The notes under the pieces: model-generated
Seen by the model: only the letters and a program-made list of their open reading frames with translations
Told to the model about the DNA's origin: nothing
Databases searched by the model: none
In this document: in pieces, positions 32,715 through 43,401 of the stretch
Layout of the letters: every line of letters begins with the position of its first letter
Position numbering within the stretch: the first letter of the stretch is position 1
Assembly: GCA_021464415.1 (NCBI GenBank)
Contig: CM038467.1
Span: forward strand, 48,855,715-48,919,714
Direction: 5' to 3'
Origin: Lonicera japonica
Taxonomy: Eukaryota; Streptophyta; Magnoliopsida; Dipsacales; Caprifoliaceae
DNA: 64,000 bases
Program-made: the position numbers and the translations under genes

Positions 32715-34073
32715 CCGGAACACTAGGAGGACAATTGGAGTAGGACGTGAGTACCGTGGATTATACTACCTCACCCCACCACCAACCCCTATTGCCTGTG
32801 TTGCTATTGACCCCCCCCCCCCATTCTTCATCAACGTTTGGGACATCCTAACCTCCAGAAATTACAAAAGATGGTGCCAAGTCTAGCGAGTCTATCGATT
32901 TTAGAGTGTGAGTCATTTCAGTTAGGAAAGCATGTTCGAAGTTCTTTTCCCAGTCGTGTGAATAAACAAGTTGAGTCTGCTTTTTCTTTAGTCCATTCCG
33001 ATGTATGGGGTCCTAGTCGTGTTAAATCAAATTTGGGTTATCAATATTTTGTTACATTTGTTGATGATTTTTCCCGGTGTACTTGGTTATTTCTAATGAA
33101 AAATTGTTCTGAAATATTTTCCATCTTTCACACATTTTGTTCCAAAATTAAAACCCAATTTGGAGTCACTATTCGTACTCTCCGCAGTGACAATGCACAT
33201 GAATATTTTTCTACCCCATTTCAATCTTTTATGAATTCTCAGGGTATACTTCATCAATCTTCATGTGCTCATACTCCTCAACAAAATGGAGTGGCTGAGC
33301 GGAAAAATAGACACCTGATTGAAACTGCTCGTACTCTCCTTATTCACAACCATGTTCCACAACGTTTCTGGGGAGACACCGTTCTCACCGCTTGCTATTT
33401 AATTAATAGGATGCCGTCCTCTGTTTTTAGACAACCAAGTGCCCCATTCTTTGTTATTTCCCCAACAGCCACTTTATTGTGTCCACCCTCGTATCTTTGG
33501 CTGCATTTGTTTCGTTCATGACCTCACTCCCGGGAAAGATAAGTTACATCCCAAATCTCTCAAGTGTATCTTTTTAGGGTATTCTCGCTTGCAAAAAGGT
33601 TATCGTTGTTTTTCACCAGACCTTAAATGATACCTTGTGTCTGCCGACGTCACCTTCTTTGAGACGACACCTTTCTTCTCTTCAGAGCACGCTACATGTC
33701 CTCCTCCTCCTATTAATGAACCCTCCATATCATATGATAACTCCATTCTTCAACCCAACACACCACCTCTACTCACCTACCATCATTGTTCTCGACCTGT
33801 ATCTATTGAGATTACCGAAACCGACTCTCCCGCTGAACCTATATCCGAGTCTTCAACGAATCCACCGGTTTCATCTCCTACTCCTGTTATGCCTCCGGTT
33901 CCGGCTCCGGCTCCGGTTTCTGACTTGGATCTTCCCATTGCCGAACGCAAAGGTATTCGTAGAAATCACATGATACTCTTGCTGATCCACACCTTTGAAG
34001 CGACCGCATGGCACTTGAAAGAGCAGTCAAAGATTCAATACTGTATTCTTGCTTTTCTACCCCTTTAACCATG
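32715..34073 (+). pseudogene. Copia polyprotein remnant: GAG-pre-integrase and integrase
   Basis: From about 32715 the text reads REYRGLYYL (GAG-pre-integrase), then the frame at 32838-33521: LGKHVRSSFPSRV, the integrase core with LVHSDVWGP, TFVDDFSRCTWLF, TLRSDNAHEY and QQNGVAERKNRHLIETA. D (SDVWGP), D (RSDNA) and E (AERK) form the catalytic triad and are all present. A frameshift near 33440 moves to HPRIFGCICFVHDLTPGKDK and FLGYSRLQKGYRCFSPDL, then TGA at 33628-33630 where the family has arginine, and YLVSADVTFFETTPFFSS. Gag, protease, reverse transcriptase and RNase H are missing. The proline-rich tail at 33680-34068 is the linker before RT. Confidence 0.9.
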
Positions 34074-34569
34074 AAACGCTTAAAACTCGGAACTTTGCTC
34101 TCCGCATAATTGCCGATGCTTGCATAATTTACAGTATGACCTGCATCACTAGATACATGAGGTAAATCTCACTCCCAAGAACAAACTTTTGTCAATACTG
34201 CACATGCATTTGATACAACTATGTCCGTTTCACATAACAAATTCAAAAACGATATGTTTAATATTTACTAGAAATCACGACACACTCAGTGTGTTTGCAA
34301 TACTATACCTGTTAATTCTTTATACTATATTAATAATAATTATTCGTACATTTTTGTAACATGTAACAGAATTTTTTTGAATAGAAAAAAATACGTTTAT
34401 TACAGTTCAAATCCTGTGTCATGTAGTATTTATCAGTCAACGAAGGCTATTTTAGACATTTCAGGTACCCAAAATGTTGCCCACATTTAGTATATTAGAT
34501 ATATTATTAAATTATCTAAAGACTCCATTATTTTTTGATGAATTTGTTCATAAAAGTGGAGTGGTACCT
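34074..34569. other. Non-coding stretch
   Basis: No reading frame of note and no recognisable 3' LTR for the Copia remnant upstream. AT-rich, with CACACTCAGTGTGTTTG at 34276 as a small palindromic motif. Confidence 0.4.
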
Positions 34570-34992
34570 TCACATGTGATGAAAATCGATATGGATAGTC
34601 ATTAGTTTTTCCAAGTGGTGTAAACCAGAAATGCATACTAACCAAACTTGACAAGGAGGGCCAGTAGTAAAATCAACATATTCACCTTCAAATATCTTGT
34701 CAATTGATTTAATAAGAACATTGGTCACTCGATCACTTGGAATGCTGAGAAGCTTGAAACAGTCTTCCACAATAATAATATTAGTAGGGGTCATAAGGTT
34801 CACATGAGGCAATTGAAATAGTACCCGTCCAACTCGATTCAAGATTAAAGGATCCCTAGCAAACCATCCTGAAAAACATTTTAGTGTGAAAAGAATGTTT
34901 TTTCCCAAATTAAGAGATGGAAAAAGGTAAGTATCCAAGTATAGATAATTCGATAAGCTTCTAAAGCCCACGCTTAAAAAAAATATTAGCAT
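34570..34992 (-). CDS. Unrecognised open frame, probable exon of a host gene
   Basis: A 140-codon reverse-strand frame without stops. After a hydrophobic N-terminal part that looks like intron (ending TTTTTCAG near 34870), the segment about 34868-34640 reads WFARDPLILNRVGRVLFQLP, then MTPTNIIIVEDCFKLLSIPS and KSIDKIFEGEYVDFTTGPPC. Amino-acid use is normal for a plant protein, with alternating hydrophobic and charged residues, unlike the simple text of nearby spurious frames. A donor-like GTTAGTATG follows at about 34640. I do not recognise the family. It may be one exon of a host gene whose other exons were displaced. No neighbour gives a clue. Confidence 0.4.
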   Translation of the reverse strand: MLIFFLSVGFRSLSNYLYLDTYLFPSLNLGKNILFTLKCFSGWFARDPLILNRVGRVLFQLPHVNLMTPTNIIIVEDCFKLLSIPSDRVTNVLIKSIDKIFEGEYVDFTTGPPCQVWLVCISGLHHLEKLMTIHIDFHHM

Positions 34993-35340
34993 CCTTATCT
35001 TGCTGTAACTCTCACTCTCTCTAATCAGAAGTTGGAAATGTAAGCACCGGCGAAAAACTCCTGATTTTGTACATTAATTTTCAAAGTGCAACTCCTGATT
35101 TCAGACTCAAAAAGTAATAAATTTTCAAATATTTATCTTGCTAGAAAAGATAACTACATTTTTGTGGGTTCAAAATATGTTAACGTTTTCTAACCTTACC
35201 TACTACGAAAAAATAATACTGGGGTCATATATTCCATTTATGCTTTTTCAACTTGTTTAACCACAGAAATAATTCAAAAAGAAATGCAGTTGACCATGGT
35301 TTCATTATAAATACGGTAGGAAACTTCCTCACAAGTTCGA
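34993..35340. other. Non-coding stretch
   Basis: AT-rich; no gene, repeat or transposon motif that I can support. Confidence 0.4.
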
Positions 35341-35580
35341 AAGGGAAAAAGAAGAGGAACCGAGGGACCCGTGCCACTCGATATGGACGCCATTATGCAA
35401 CAGTTTGATCAAATGAGCACAATGGTGACGGATGGCTTCCAATCAATGAGGGACAAGCAACAAGCAATTCGAGAATCTCAAGCCCGTCTTGAGGGACAAC
35501 AAGCTCACCTTCGAGCTGAAATGAAGGATTTGCCCACATGAGAAGTGAATTCGACTATTGGCGGCACTACTTTCCTCCTC
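35341..35580 (+). pseudogene. Retroelement ORF tail, forward copy
   Basis: The frame reads MDAIMQQFDQMSTMVTDGFQ, then SMRDKQQAIRESQARLEGQQ and a stop at 35539. It is a helix-prone, glutamine-rich C-terminus of the kind found in plant Gypsy-associated ORFs. The same sequence, diverged, lies inverted at about 36735-36905, where it closes the reverse-strand ORF. Here only the tail is left. Confidence 0.6.
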
Positions 35581-36734
35581 CTCCCGATATTTGATGTACT
35601 CCTAACTTTGAAAACTCCATTTTTATTTTGTTTTATTTTGCTTTATTTTCTTTTTGGGTTATTGGATTATCTAAACATAACTGCTTGTGATGACTTGAGC
35701 TTTTAATTTTGTATGTTATGTTTGACTAATGCTAATCCATTTTTCTTAGATTTTTGTACATATAGTAGATTTGAAATCCATCCTAACCTCATTTTGGAGA
35801 ACTTGGAAAGCAATTTTCCAAGAATTCGCCCATTTTTCGTTGTCTTCAAAAGCATTGAGGACAATGCCAACTTTAAGTTGGGGGTAAGCACTTTCAAATT
35901 TTCAAGCATGCTTTCTATTCTTGTTAAATTTCTCCATGCTAGGATCGATTTCACCATCTTATCGAAGTTTGAAAATAATGATCATTTTTTTTATAATTGT
36001 TCTTGAATTGATGGTTTTTGGCATGAAATTCTTGATTCGGATAATTAGCCGATTGATAATCTCTATGGCATTGCTTCATTTAAATTCTTGAGTTTTGTAG
36101 TTTCCTATGAATATGCATAATATTGTGGCTTGATTTAGTCTTCGGTATCACATAAAGTTATTTTCATCCCATGTAGAGAGAAGCAATGTTCAAATACAAT
36201 AAAAGCTTTTTCAAAAAGATCCTCCTTAAAGGGGACACATGTATGGCACTTACAAAAGATTTTGAAAAACTTGGATGACTTTTAAACTTAATATTGACTT
36301 TAAACTTCACTTGACTAAATTCATACGTCATTTTGTCTAATATTAAGGATAGACAAAGGTTACCATATGAAAAAAGGGTGAATAGCTTCCTTTGTTTATA
36401 AAGCTTGAAAAATGAGCTATGAACGCAAAATCACAAAGTTAGACCGCGGTCTTCCATAGAGATGTAAACCACCTTGACCTAATTTAGCAAAAAATCCAAG
36501 TAAAAGATAAAGAAAAGTGCTTTAAATTGACAAAATTCTTGAGCCTTTTTTTTGAAAGATTTCTCTCTTGCACTATTGATGAATAGAACTATTTGTGATT
36601 AAGAATGATTGTCAAAAGTCCATATGCATAGTTTGTTCAAATGGGAATGTGAAGCTAGTTTCTAAAAGAGATTGTAAGCAATGGAGATCGTCATTCAAAT
36701 GCCAACTTTCGAGAATTGTAATAGTAATGCCAAA
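35581..36734. other. Untranslated Gypsy-type sequence between inverted tails
   Basis: The phrase GACAATGCCAACTTTAAGTT followed by GGGGGTAAGC (35859-35888) is the conserved text and polypurine tract that precede the 3' LTR in Athila/Tat-like Gypsy elements. The following AT-rich block could be LTR sequence. No coding domain is present; the frames at 35703-36006 are accidental. Confidence 0.45.
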
Positions 36735-37899
36735 CACTTATTGTTCCTCAAGACGGGCTTGAGATTCCCGAATTGCTTGTTGCTCGTCTCTCATTGATTG
36801 GAAGCCATTCGTTACTAGTGTGCTTATTTGATCAAACCATTGCATAATGGCATCCATATCGAGCAGCACCGGTCCCTCGGTTCCTCTTCTTTTTCCCCTT
36901 CGAACTTGAGAGGAGGTTTCCTCTTGATGTGGCCCCCCTCTTCTCTTCCTTAATCACCCTCTTCTTATCCTTCCATAGTGTCGGCCCCTTCCTCTTCGCC
37001 ACCCCCGACGACTTGTACTCCTTGCCCCTTATGTTGAAATTGCCCCATATAACGATTCATTATTGTTCTGTCTAGTGGGTGCAATTGCAATCTGATATCA
37101 TCCTCCACCCTCTCATTGACCCAGTGTGCCAAGCACAAGTTTGTGACAAGCACCCCCCCCCCCCCCCGTTTTATTCTTTCATTTAGGGAGGTTGAATTGA
37201 TGGCCTCCACAATTTGTCGAATAAAATACCAAACCAAACAAAATTTTCGCCTACTTACAATAGCATCAACCACCCGGGCTTGGCTTGGAACTAGTGTGGC
37301 AGTGTGTGACATAGGGGTAATGGCATTAACAACAACCAACCAAAGAGCGTGATGGTCTTGGTGAATTTCACTTTTCTAGAGAACCTTGGTTGGTTCCAAG
37401 AGAACTCTCAACCACGTAAAAATGAGGCTAATTCATCATTAGATAGACCATCATCATCCTCTTTCAAAGGAAATTCATATTCATCTTTACCAAGGGCAGG
37501 AATTTTCAATGTAGCACTAATGGTCTGAAGATTCATTTTGACCCATTTGTTACGGACTCGGGTCGTAAACGAATATTCATCATTTGCATTATCTTGTATT
37601 AACGATGCCATGAATTCGGTACCAATTGAAGCATTACAAACTTGAGAGCTCTTACCGAAATAGTCAATCCACCCGGGTCATTCCTCGAATGAAGCTCGAT
37701 GTGGGAACATGTCGAATGATTGGATCTTAACCGGTCTCTCGATCACCACCGGCTTGAGGTCAAATTACATCTTTCACCATTCATATTCACCCTTGTTGCA
37801 AAAACCGTCGTATCTCTCTCCGAAAACACTCTTTGAGGTGGGCTTGGAAAGGTGACCTTGTCTCTTTCTGGACCTTGGATTAGTAGAGGATGAAGCCAT
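36735..37899 (-). pseudogene. Putative plant transposon protein-type ORF, degraded
   Basis: The reverse strand starts MASSSTNPRSRKRQG at 37899 and continues KSVFGERYDGFC, SFDMFPHRASFEE, FMASLIQDNANDEYSFTTRV, LGKDEYEFPLKEDDDGLSND, then VVDAIVSRRKFCLVWYFIRQ, IVEAINSTSLNERIKR, LVTNLCLAHWV, LQLHPLDRTIMNRYMGQFQ and finally the QQFDQ...RDEQQAIRESQARLEEQ tail. Order and motifs (tr-x-a-x-i-h-x-i, gg-v-t-x-l-c) match the plant retrotransposon-linked ORF family called putative plant transposon protein domain. Several stops and frameshifts break it (for example after EYEW and in the 37360-37400 region). Function in the family is unknown. A C16 run at about 37151-37166 lies inside it. Confidence 0.65.
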
Positions 37900-38329
37900 T
37901 AGAGCTTTGGAACGATTTTTGAAATTTTTGGTGGGTTTATGATATGAGAGGCTCAAAATTTGGGGTCGGGGAGGTTGGGGTCAAAATCCAAGATTTGAAA
38001 GGATTTGGGTGAAAATTGATGGATGAAAGTGAAGGTTATGTGTTTGGGATGATGAATGGAGAAAATAGAAGTTACAAATTCGAATTTTGGTGTGGAATTT
38101 TGAGGGTTAAAGTGGGTGAAAAGCTTGGATTTTTAGTGAGAGAATGTGATGGGTTTGGTGATTTTTGGGTGAAAGTGGAGAAGGATTAAAAGGATTTAAT
38201 GGATGAATGATCTTCAATGGAGTATTTGGCGGAGGTAGTTTGGTGTTTAAGATGATGAAAAGGCATTTAATGGAGGTTGGGGAGATTTGGAGCTTAATAG
38301 AGAAAGAAAAATAGGTTTTGACCAATCAA
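37900..38329. other. Leader-like stretch upstream of the reverse ORF
   Basis: On the reverse strand this CA/CT-rich stretch leads into the MASSST start at 37899 and looks like its 5' leader. The reverse frame 38325-38107 is made of proline/serine-rich simple text and is not a gene. Confidence 0.4.
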
Positions 38330-38750
38330 ATGTCCCCTCTGATCTATCCACTTGGAAACATAATCAACCGCTACTAAAATCTAAAGGTTACTGAAAGAGG
38401 ATGGAAATGGTCCCATGAAACCGATTCCCCAACAATCGAACACTTCAACTACCAAGATTGGGTTGAGCGGTATCATGCTTTTTCTTGTAATTCCTCCTAG
38501 CATTTGGCATCTCGGACAAGCTTTGCAATGTTAGTAGGCGTCTTTGAACGATGTTGGCCAATAAAGGCCACTTTGCAAGATCTTAGACGCTGTCTTCTTA
38601 GCCGAGAAGTGCCCTCCATAAGTTTTGTTGTGTCACAAAGTAAGGACTTTTTCGAACTCTTCATCCGATACACAATGCCTAATAATTTGATCCGCACCAT
38701 ACTTGAACAAGTATGGTTCTTCCCAATAGAACCGGTATACTTCGAACATG
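38330..38750 (-). pseudogene. Gypsy pol fragment: H2C2 zinc finger and integrase start
   Basis: The reverse strand reads FYWEEPYLFKYGADQIIRHC, then VSDEEFEKVLTLCH, and in other frames YGGHFSAKKTASKILQSGLY (H2C2 zinc-binding region), ITRKSM-like text and FMGPFPSSFSNL with VAVDYVSKW, the start of the integrase core. All these are standard Ty3/Gypsy pol landmarks in the correct order within 420 bp, but frames shift at least three times. RT, RNase H and the rest of integrase are missing. The right border joins a LINE fragment abruptly at about 38750. Confidence 0.85.
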
Positions 38751-38960
38751 AAAAATGGCCATCGAAAATCCGTCAGGACCCGGTGTTTTGTTACCATTAC
38801 AATCAAAGAGAGCTTTTTTAACTTTTTCTTCCTCAAAAGGTTTTTCCAAGAGTTCATTTGTCTCCCTACATATACATGCCCAGTCCAATCCTTCCATCCC
38901 AACTTTTCGATGGATAGGTACCTAACTAAGCCGAGTATGAGGTAGATGCAGAGGAACCAA
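38751..38960 (-). pseudogene. LINE reverse transcriptase fragment
   Basis: The reverse strand reads MEGLDWACICRETNELLEKP, then EEEKVKKALFDCNGNKTPGP and DGFSMAIF. The E-x-V-x-K-A-x-x-x-C-x-G-x-K-x-P-G-P-D-G-F-x-M-A-x-F pattern is the N-terminal landmark of plant L1 reverse transcriptases. The piece ends exactly where Gypsy text begins, inside one apparent open frame. It covers a region that is deleted from the large LINE at 40262-46541, so it is either a piece of a separate copy or a displaced segment. Confidence 0.8.
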
Positions 38961-38974
38961 CATCAAGGTAGGCA

Positions 38975-39940
38975 TCATGTTGTGCTCTCGCTTGGCGTAG
39001 TTGATCCATATCTATTCTCAGCAAAAAAAACTAGTGGAGCGGGAGCAGCTAGGGTGGCTATGTGGTGGGCCCTAGATGGAGCTTGATAAGAGGCTTGCTT
39101 CAGTTTTGCATATGCTTTAACCGGAAGGCCATGGAGATTCCAGCACGTCTCCTTTGTATGGCATGTACGATTACAATGGGTACATCTCAAATGGCTCTTA
39201 TCATCCTGTTGCTCACTTTGTGGTGAGTACATAGGGTCGTTCCATTGTTGTGAAACAAGGGCAGCCCTATCAAACAACTATACATCAAGTTCTACCTTAG
39301 GATTCATAGCCTTCCTCATGGTCTCTTCTGTATGGATGTAGTTAAACACCTCTCTAATAGTAGTGGGGAACGGATATCTACCCAACACTTGTACCCGAGC
39401 ATTTTCATATTGAGGATGCAAACCTCCCAAGAACTGAAAAATTCTGGTCCTCTCTACAAATGCTTTAAACGTTTTCACATTCATTGAATTTGTAGGAAGA
39501 TAGTCCTAACAGTGATCAAACTCATCCCACTTAGCCCGTAAAGTGTGGTAATATGCAGAGATAAACTGATTTTCTTGCTTAAACTGGGCTATTTCTTGTT
39601 AAAGCTCATAAAGCCTACCAAAGTTACCAACTAAGGAATATGTATCCCTAACAGCATCTTACAATTCTTTGACAGTGACAGCAAATAAATATGCATTGTC
39701 GGCCCGCCACTCTCCATGTTTAGGATCACCCTCTGGAGGGATAGTGACGGTTCCTTCAACTTGATCGATCACTCTTTGACTAGTTAGATTGATTAGAGCA
39801 TATTGTGACCATTCTAGATAGTTACGCTCGTTCAACTTAACTGTAGTAATACAATGCCTAGAATGAAACTCCCTCTAACCTCCAAATTTTGGAGACACAC
39901 AACTCGATGAAGCTGGTGTTTCCGTAGAAGGGCTTTGCAT
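38975..39940 (-). pseudogene. Copia gag with CCHC zinc knuckle
   Basis: It starts MQSPSTETPASSSCVSPKFG at 39940 and continues VKLNERNYLEWSQYALINLT, IPPEGDPKHGEWRADNAYL (DUF4219/UBN2-type gag), YYHTLRAKWDEFDHC, FLGGLHPQYENARVQVLGRY, then FPTTIREVFNYIHTEE. The zinc knuckle CTHCNRTCHTKETCWNLHG follows (C-x2-C-x4-H-x4-C). Stops occur near REFHSRH, after VKEL, after YEL, before DYLP and after VELDV. Gag coats retroelement RNA; this copy is broken and has no pol after it. Neighbouring Gypsy and LINE pieces lie on the same strand but belong to other elements. Confidence 0.85.
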
Positions 39941-40250
39941 ACTAATAAATTGAAAAAAAATGGAAATCGTTAAAAACTACAAAGAAGAGGGGAAATGTTC
40001 AAATGCCATAGATACGTTGAAACAAAATGGATATTTTTTTATTTAACCACGTCTCCAACAACAGCCTACCAGTAATGTCAGCATTAGCTTTTCAATCAAA
40101 GGAATTCCAAATATATATATATAGAATTAGCTTTGCTTCCCAAAGATATACTAATTTAGTTTTCTTAATACAATAAGAGTGTTCAAGAACCTCAATTCCA
40201 AGGCCCGGAATTACAATATACCATTAAATTATAAAACCGCTGTTTGAATA
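39941..40250. other. Non-coding flank with AATTCC-rich MITE text
   Basis: It contains AAAGGAATTCCAAATATATA (about 40098) and CAATTCCAAGGCCCGGAATT (about 40193), the same style of text as at 46600-46950 on the other side of the LINE. This suggests that the LINE entered a MITE of that type. No gene. Confidence 0.45.
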
Positions 40251-40727
40251 AGAAAAAGGAACGACTTCAAATGATCTTGTCCTTAAGAAAAAACCCCGTC
40301 CGCCAGTGATGCCTACCACCACCCCTTCCGCTACTGTACCCTATACCTGACCCTACCAGAAAACGACCACATAAAGTTGGTTGGAATCCACAGACGACCC
40401 AACCCCTGAAAGCCTACGCGCCACCATCTTCCACGCGTGGATCTCACTCGCCGTCATATTCTACGGCGTGTGACGGCGCATGGTCGCTCCGACCAGCACC
40501 AAAAACTCCAGAGCGAGTCGTCTCAGTGTTCCGATCCTTGTTCTAGCCTTCGTTTGGTATGATTCAGCCACATTTGTTAGAATGAATGCCCCAATTCTTA
40601 TGAGTAGTCAGTTTATAGCGCCTGAGGGTCTTCCTTTTCACTCTTTCAACCTTCATAGTTCCACTCGTGCATTGTAGCAGCGTCGTTTTCTGGGTTTACT
40701 GGTGAAGAGTATTCTTTAAGTAAAAGG

Positions 40728-43401
40728 ATGACTAATATTTATACACATCGAAGGCAGATTTTCAGGTTTGAACACAAAGCTTTCTATTTTGATATTCATG
40801 ATAATGGGTCCAAAGTGATCATAAAGGAGATGAATCGTCTTCATTCTTATTCCATCCAAATTGATTTCGGGGGTGTTAAATGGTTGATTGAGGGACTAAA
40901 ATCAGCGGCTTATAATTTCAATGAAACACTTAAGCCTAAGAAATATCAAGCATCTTATGCACTGTTTGTTATGGAGAGATATACGAATAAAAATGGTAGT
41001 TTTATCAGACTTGTGGAACTTTGGAAAGGTACTAGCATGAATACAGTAATCTTTCCAACGAGCATTAAGGGCAATGGTTCGAGGGGGATTGTAGCTTCAT
41101 TAGAAAGAATCTTAGGTGGTCCGCCTAATGGGGAGAAAAAGGTCAACCATAAAGAGGTGGTGAGGAACTATCAACAAGTTAGTTCGGGCAGAAGGGTGGT
41201 TAGCCGGCTCTCATATGCAGAGATTGTTAAGAATTACGAGTTGAATAGGGAAGATTTAACTAGAGGAAAACAAGAGGACAATATGATGAATGTACGGGGC
41301 GTTATTGAATGGAAGCGAGTGGTTGTATGCAGCAGAGAATCAATGTGGGACTCATGGAGGGGTATTCAAAATTCGTTGAACAAGTTCTACAAAGCCAATT
41401 TCTAGTTGAAACCTTTTCTGACTGATAAAGCCATGTTTTTTATGTAAAAGCGAGGAAGAAGCTGAGATGTATGGCAGTAAGGGCTTAGTGTTCTTAAGTG
41501 GACCATTTGCTATTAAATTACAGAGATGGGAAGAAGAAAGCATTTATCAAAACATGAAAATTGCATGTACGGGTGGTTGGATAAATATTCAAGGGTTACC
41601 AGCCGCATGGTGGAATGAGAAAGTATTCAAAAGAATAGGAGAGAGATGCGGAGGACTAATTGAGATTGATAAAAAGACCCGTGAATTTCAAAATATGCCG
41701 GTGGCAAGAATAAAAGTTAGAGGAAATCACACTGGCTTCATTCAAAAGCTGTTGCAGGTGCAAATGGATTCTTGTTCAAACCCCTTCATCTTAAGCCTCT
41801 CCTCCACTTCCAAGTTAGATCTTAGACAACGTAGCCCAAAGGAGTATTTAATGTCTATGAAACAATGCAAAGGCAATTATCAGAATTTGGAGGACATTTT
41901 GGTCATTTCAGATACTAAGCAAGGGTACTTTGATAAAGAGAAGGAAGAGGTCTTACGGTCGGAATTGGAAAAGGGTGAGGGTTCAAGGAGTACGATAAGC
42001 GAAGGGGGATTGCATGAAAAAAGAAAAGATCAAATTATAAAAAAGTATCATTTGCGGACCAAATTCAGGAGTACGCCGAGGCTGAAGTACCCGAAGATTC
42101 AGATTATGGGATCTCTTCCTTTGGAGATGTTGCTTCATCGGAAGGAACAATAATCGAGGAGACTCAGGAGGTCGTTCGAAAGGAGGAAGCTGGGCCTAGT
42201 TATTGCAATTCATCGCTGGAATCGGATGAGGAGGAAGAATGGGTGATGAAGGAACAAAAGGAAATTTGTGAAAGGGCTAGTCGAAGAGGACTTGGTACAA
42301 GGTTATGGCACTAAATTGAAAGGCTGGAATAGACTCAAGAAAAGTAAGCTCACCAGATTTAAATGGTCTCCAAAGCCAATCCAGACGTACAAAAGACGAA
42401 AGAAAGAATGCCGTGCTACGTTAAAAGCTAGTGATGGGGAAGATTCAGATAAGGAAGATATGATCGACGACAAATGGGAGGAAACTCTTTTGGGAAACAA
42501 CAAGCAAATTGACAATAATTATTTGGAAGAGGACATTGAGTTTATGAGTGATGGCGATAACATGAAAATGACGGATGATGAAGCAAGACAGGCATTCGAA
42601 GTGACATCAGAAAGCAACGATGAGTATGTTTCAAATAGTGAGGAATCAGAGAAGGAAATATCCAATGACCAGAATTGTCTAAATCATCATGATGACAATG
42701 TAGGTTGGTGTGGTTATCTGTTTTATGAGGAGGATAAAGCTCTTGGTATCAGTAACAACGTAGTGACGGACAAGCAAGAGATTGTTGGTCTTAATCATCA
42801 GCTGGTCATACACACGAAGGAAAATGGGCATCCTACAACATCGTTTCAGCTCGGGTGTAGTTGTGGGTTATTATTTACAATTATTTCAGGAGATATAAGG
42901 GCAGATTTGTGCATTAGCAAGAGGGCAGGAGCGGAATTTCGAGAACACCAAAATAGGCAACGAGAGATTTTGGTAGATGGAAGTAGAGGGGCAGAGAAAC
43001 TTGAGGATAGTTATGTCAGAGTTAGAGAGATTGTTATAGAAGTAGATGAAGATGGAGCAAAATTTCCAATCAGAAATGAGGAGGGGGCTATGTCATCAAA
43101 GAGTCCAATTAAGATCTATAGTGAGGCGGGAAAACCAATTCAAGGACTAGTAACGGCAGCTAGGGAATCAGACAATTCTGAGAGGTGGTTTGGCTTAAGT
43201 GAAGTTGATAAGGAAAAAATTTGCGGGATATTAGAAGAAATGGGAATCACAATGTATGCTACTAAGGGCAAGGAGAAGAAATATGTAAAGGTGAAAAAAA
43301 GCTACGGACAAAAAGGGGAGAGGGAGTTACTCAACTTAAAATGTGAAGTGAACTATGATAAGCAAGGGGGTGGGAGTTCTAGTAGAAGGGGTGTTCGATG
43401 A
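40728..43401 (+). pseudogene. LINE ORF1 (DUF4283-like), broken by frameshifts
   Basis: Open stretches at 40728-41405, 41467-42153 and 42268-43401 carry the order seen in plant LINE ORF1 proteins: SYSIQIDFGGVKWLIEGLKS, a central linker with RRVVSRLSYAEIVK, then GPFAIKLQRWEEESIYQNMK and GGWINIQGLPAAWWNEKVF, CGGLIEIDKKTREFQNMPVA and a long acidic tail. The second block is the DUF4283-like RNA-binding part. Between 42050 and 42300 another frame holds IIEETQEVVRKEEAGPSYCN, showing two compensating frameshifts. It ends SSRRGVR with TGA at 43399-43401, overlapping the ORF2 start codon. In L1 elements ORF1 binds the element RNA. Confidence 0.8.

Noticed and set aside
34570..34992. TGPPCQ motif suggesting a C5 DNA methyltransferase
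   Set aside because: Only this six-residue phrase resembles motif IV; the preceding residues do not match any methyltransferase block and no other motif is near.
37900..38325. Proline/serine-rich reverse-strand frame
   Set aside because: It is the CA/CT-rich leader upstream of the reverse transposon ORF and has no domain.
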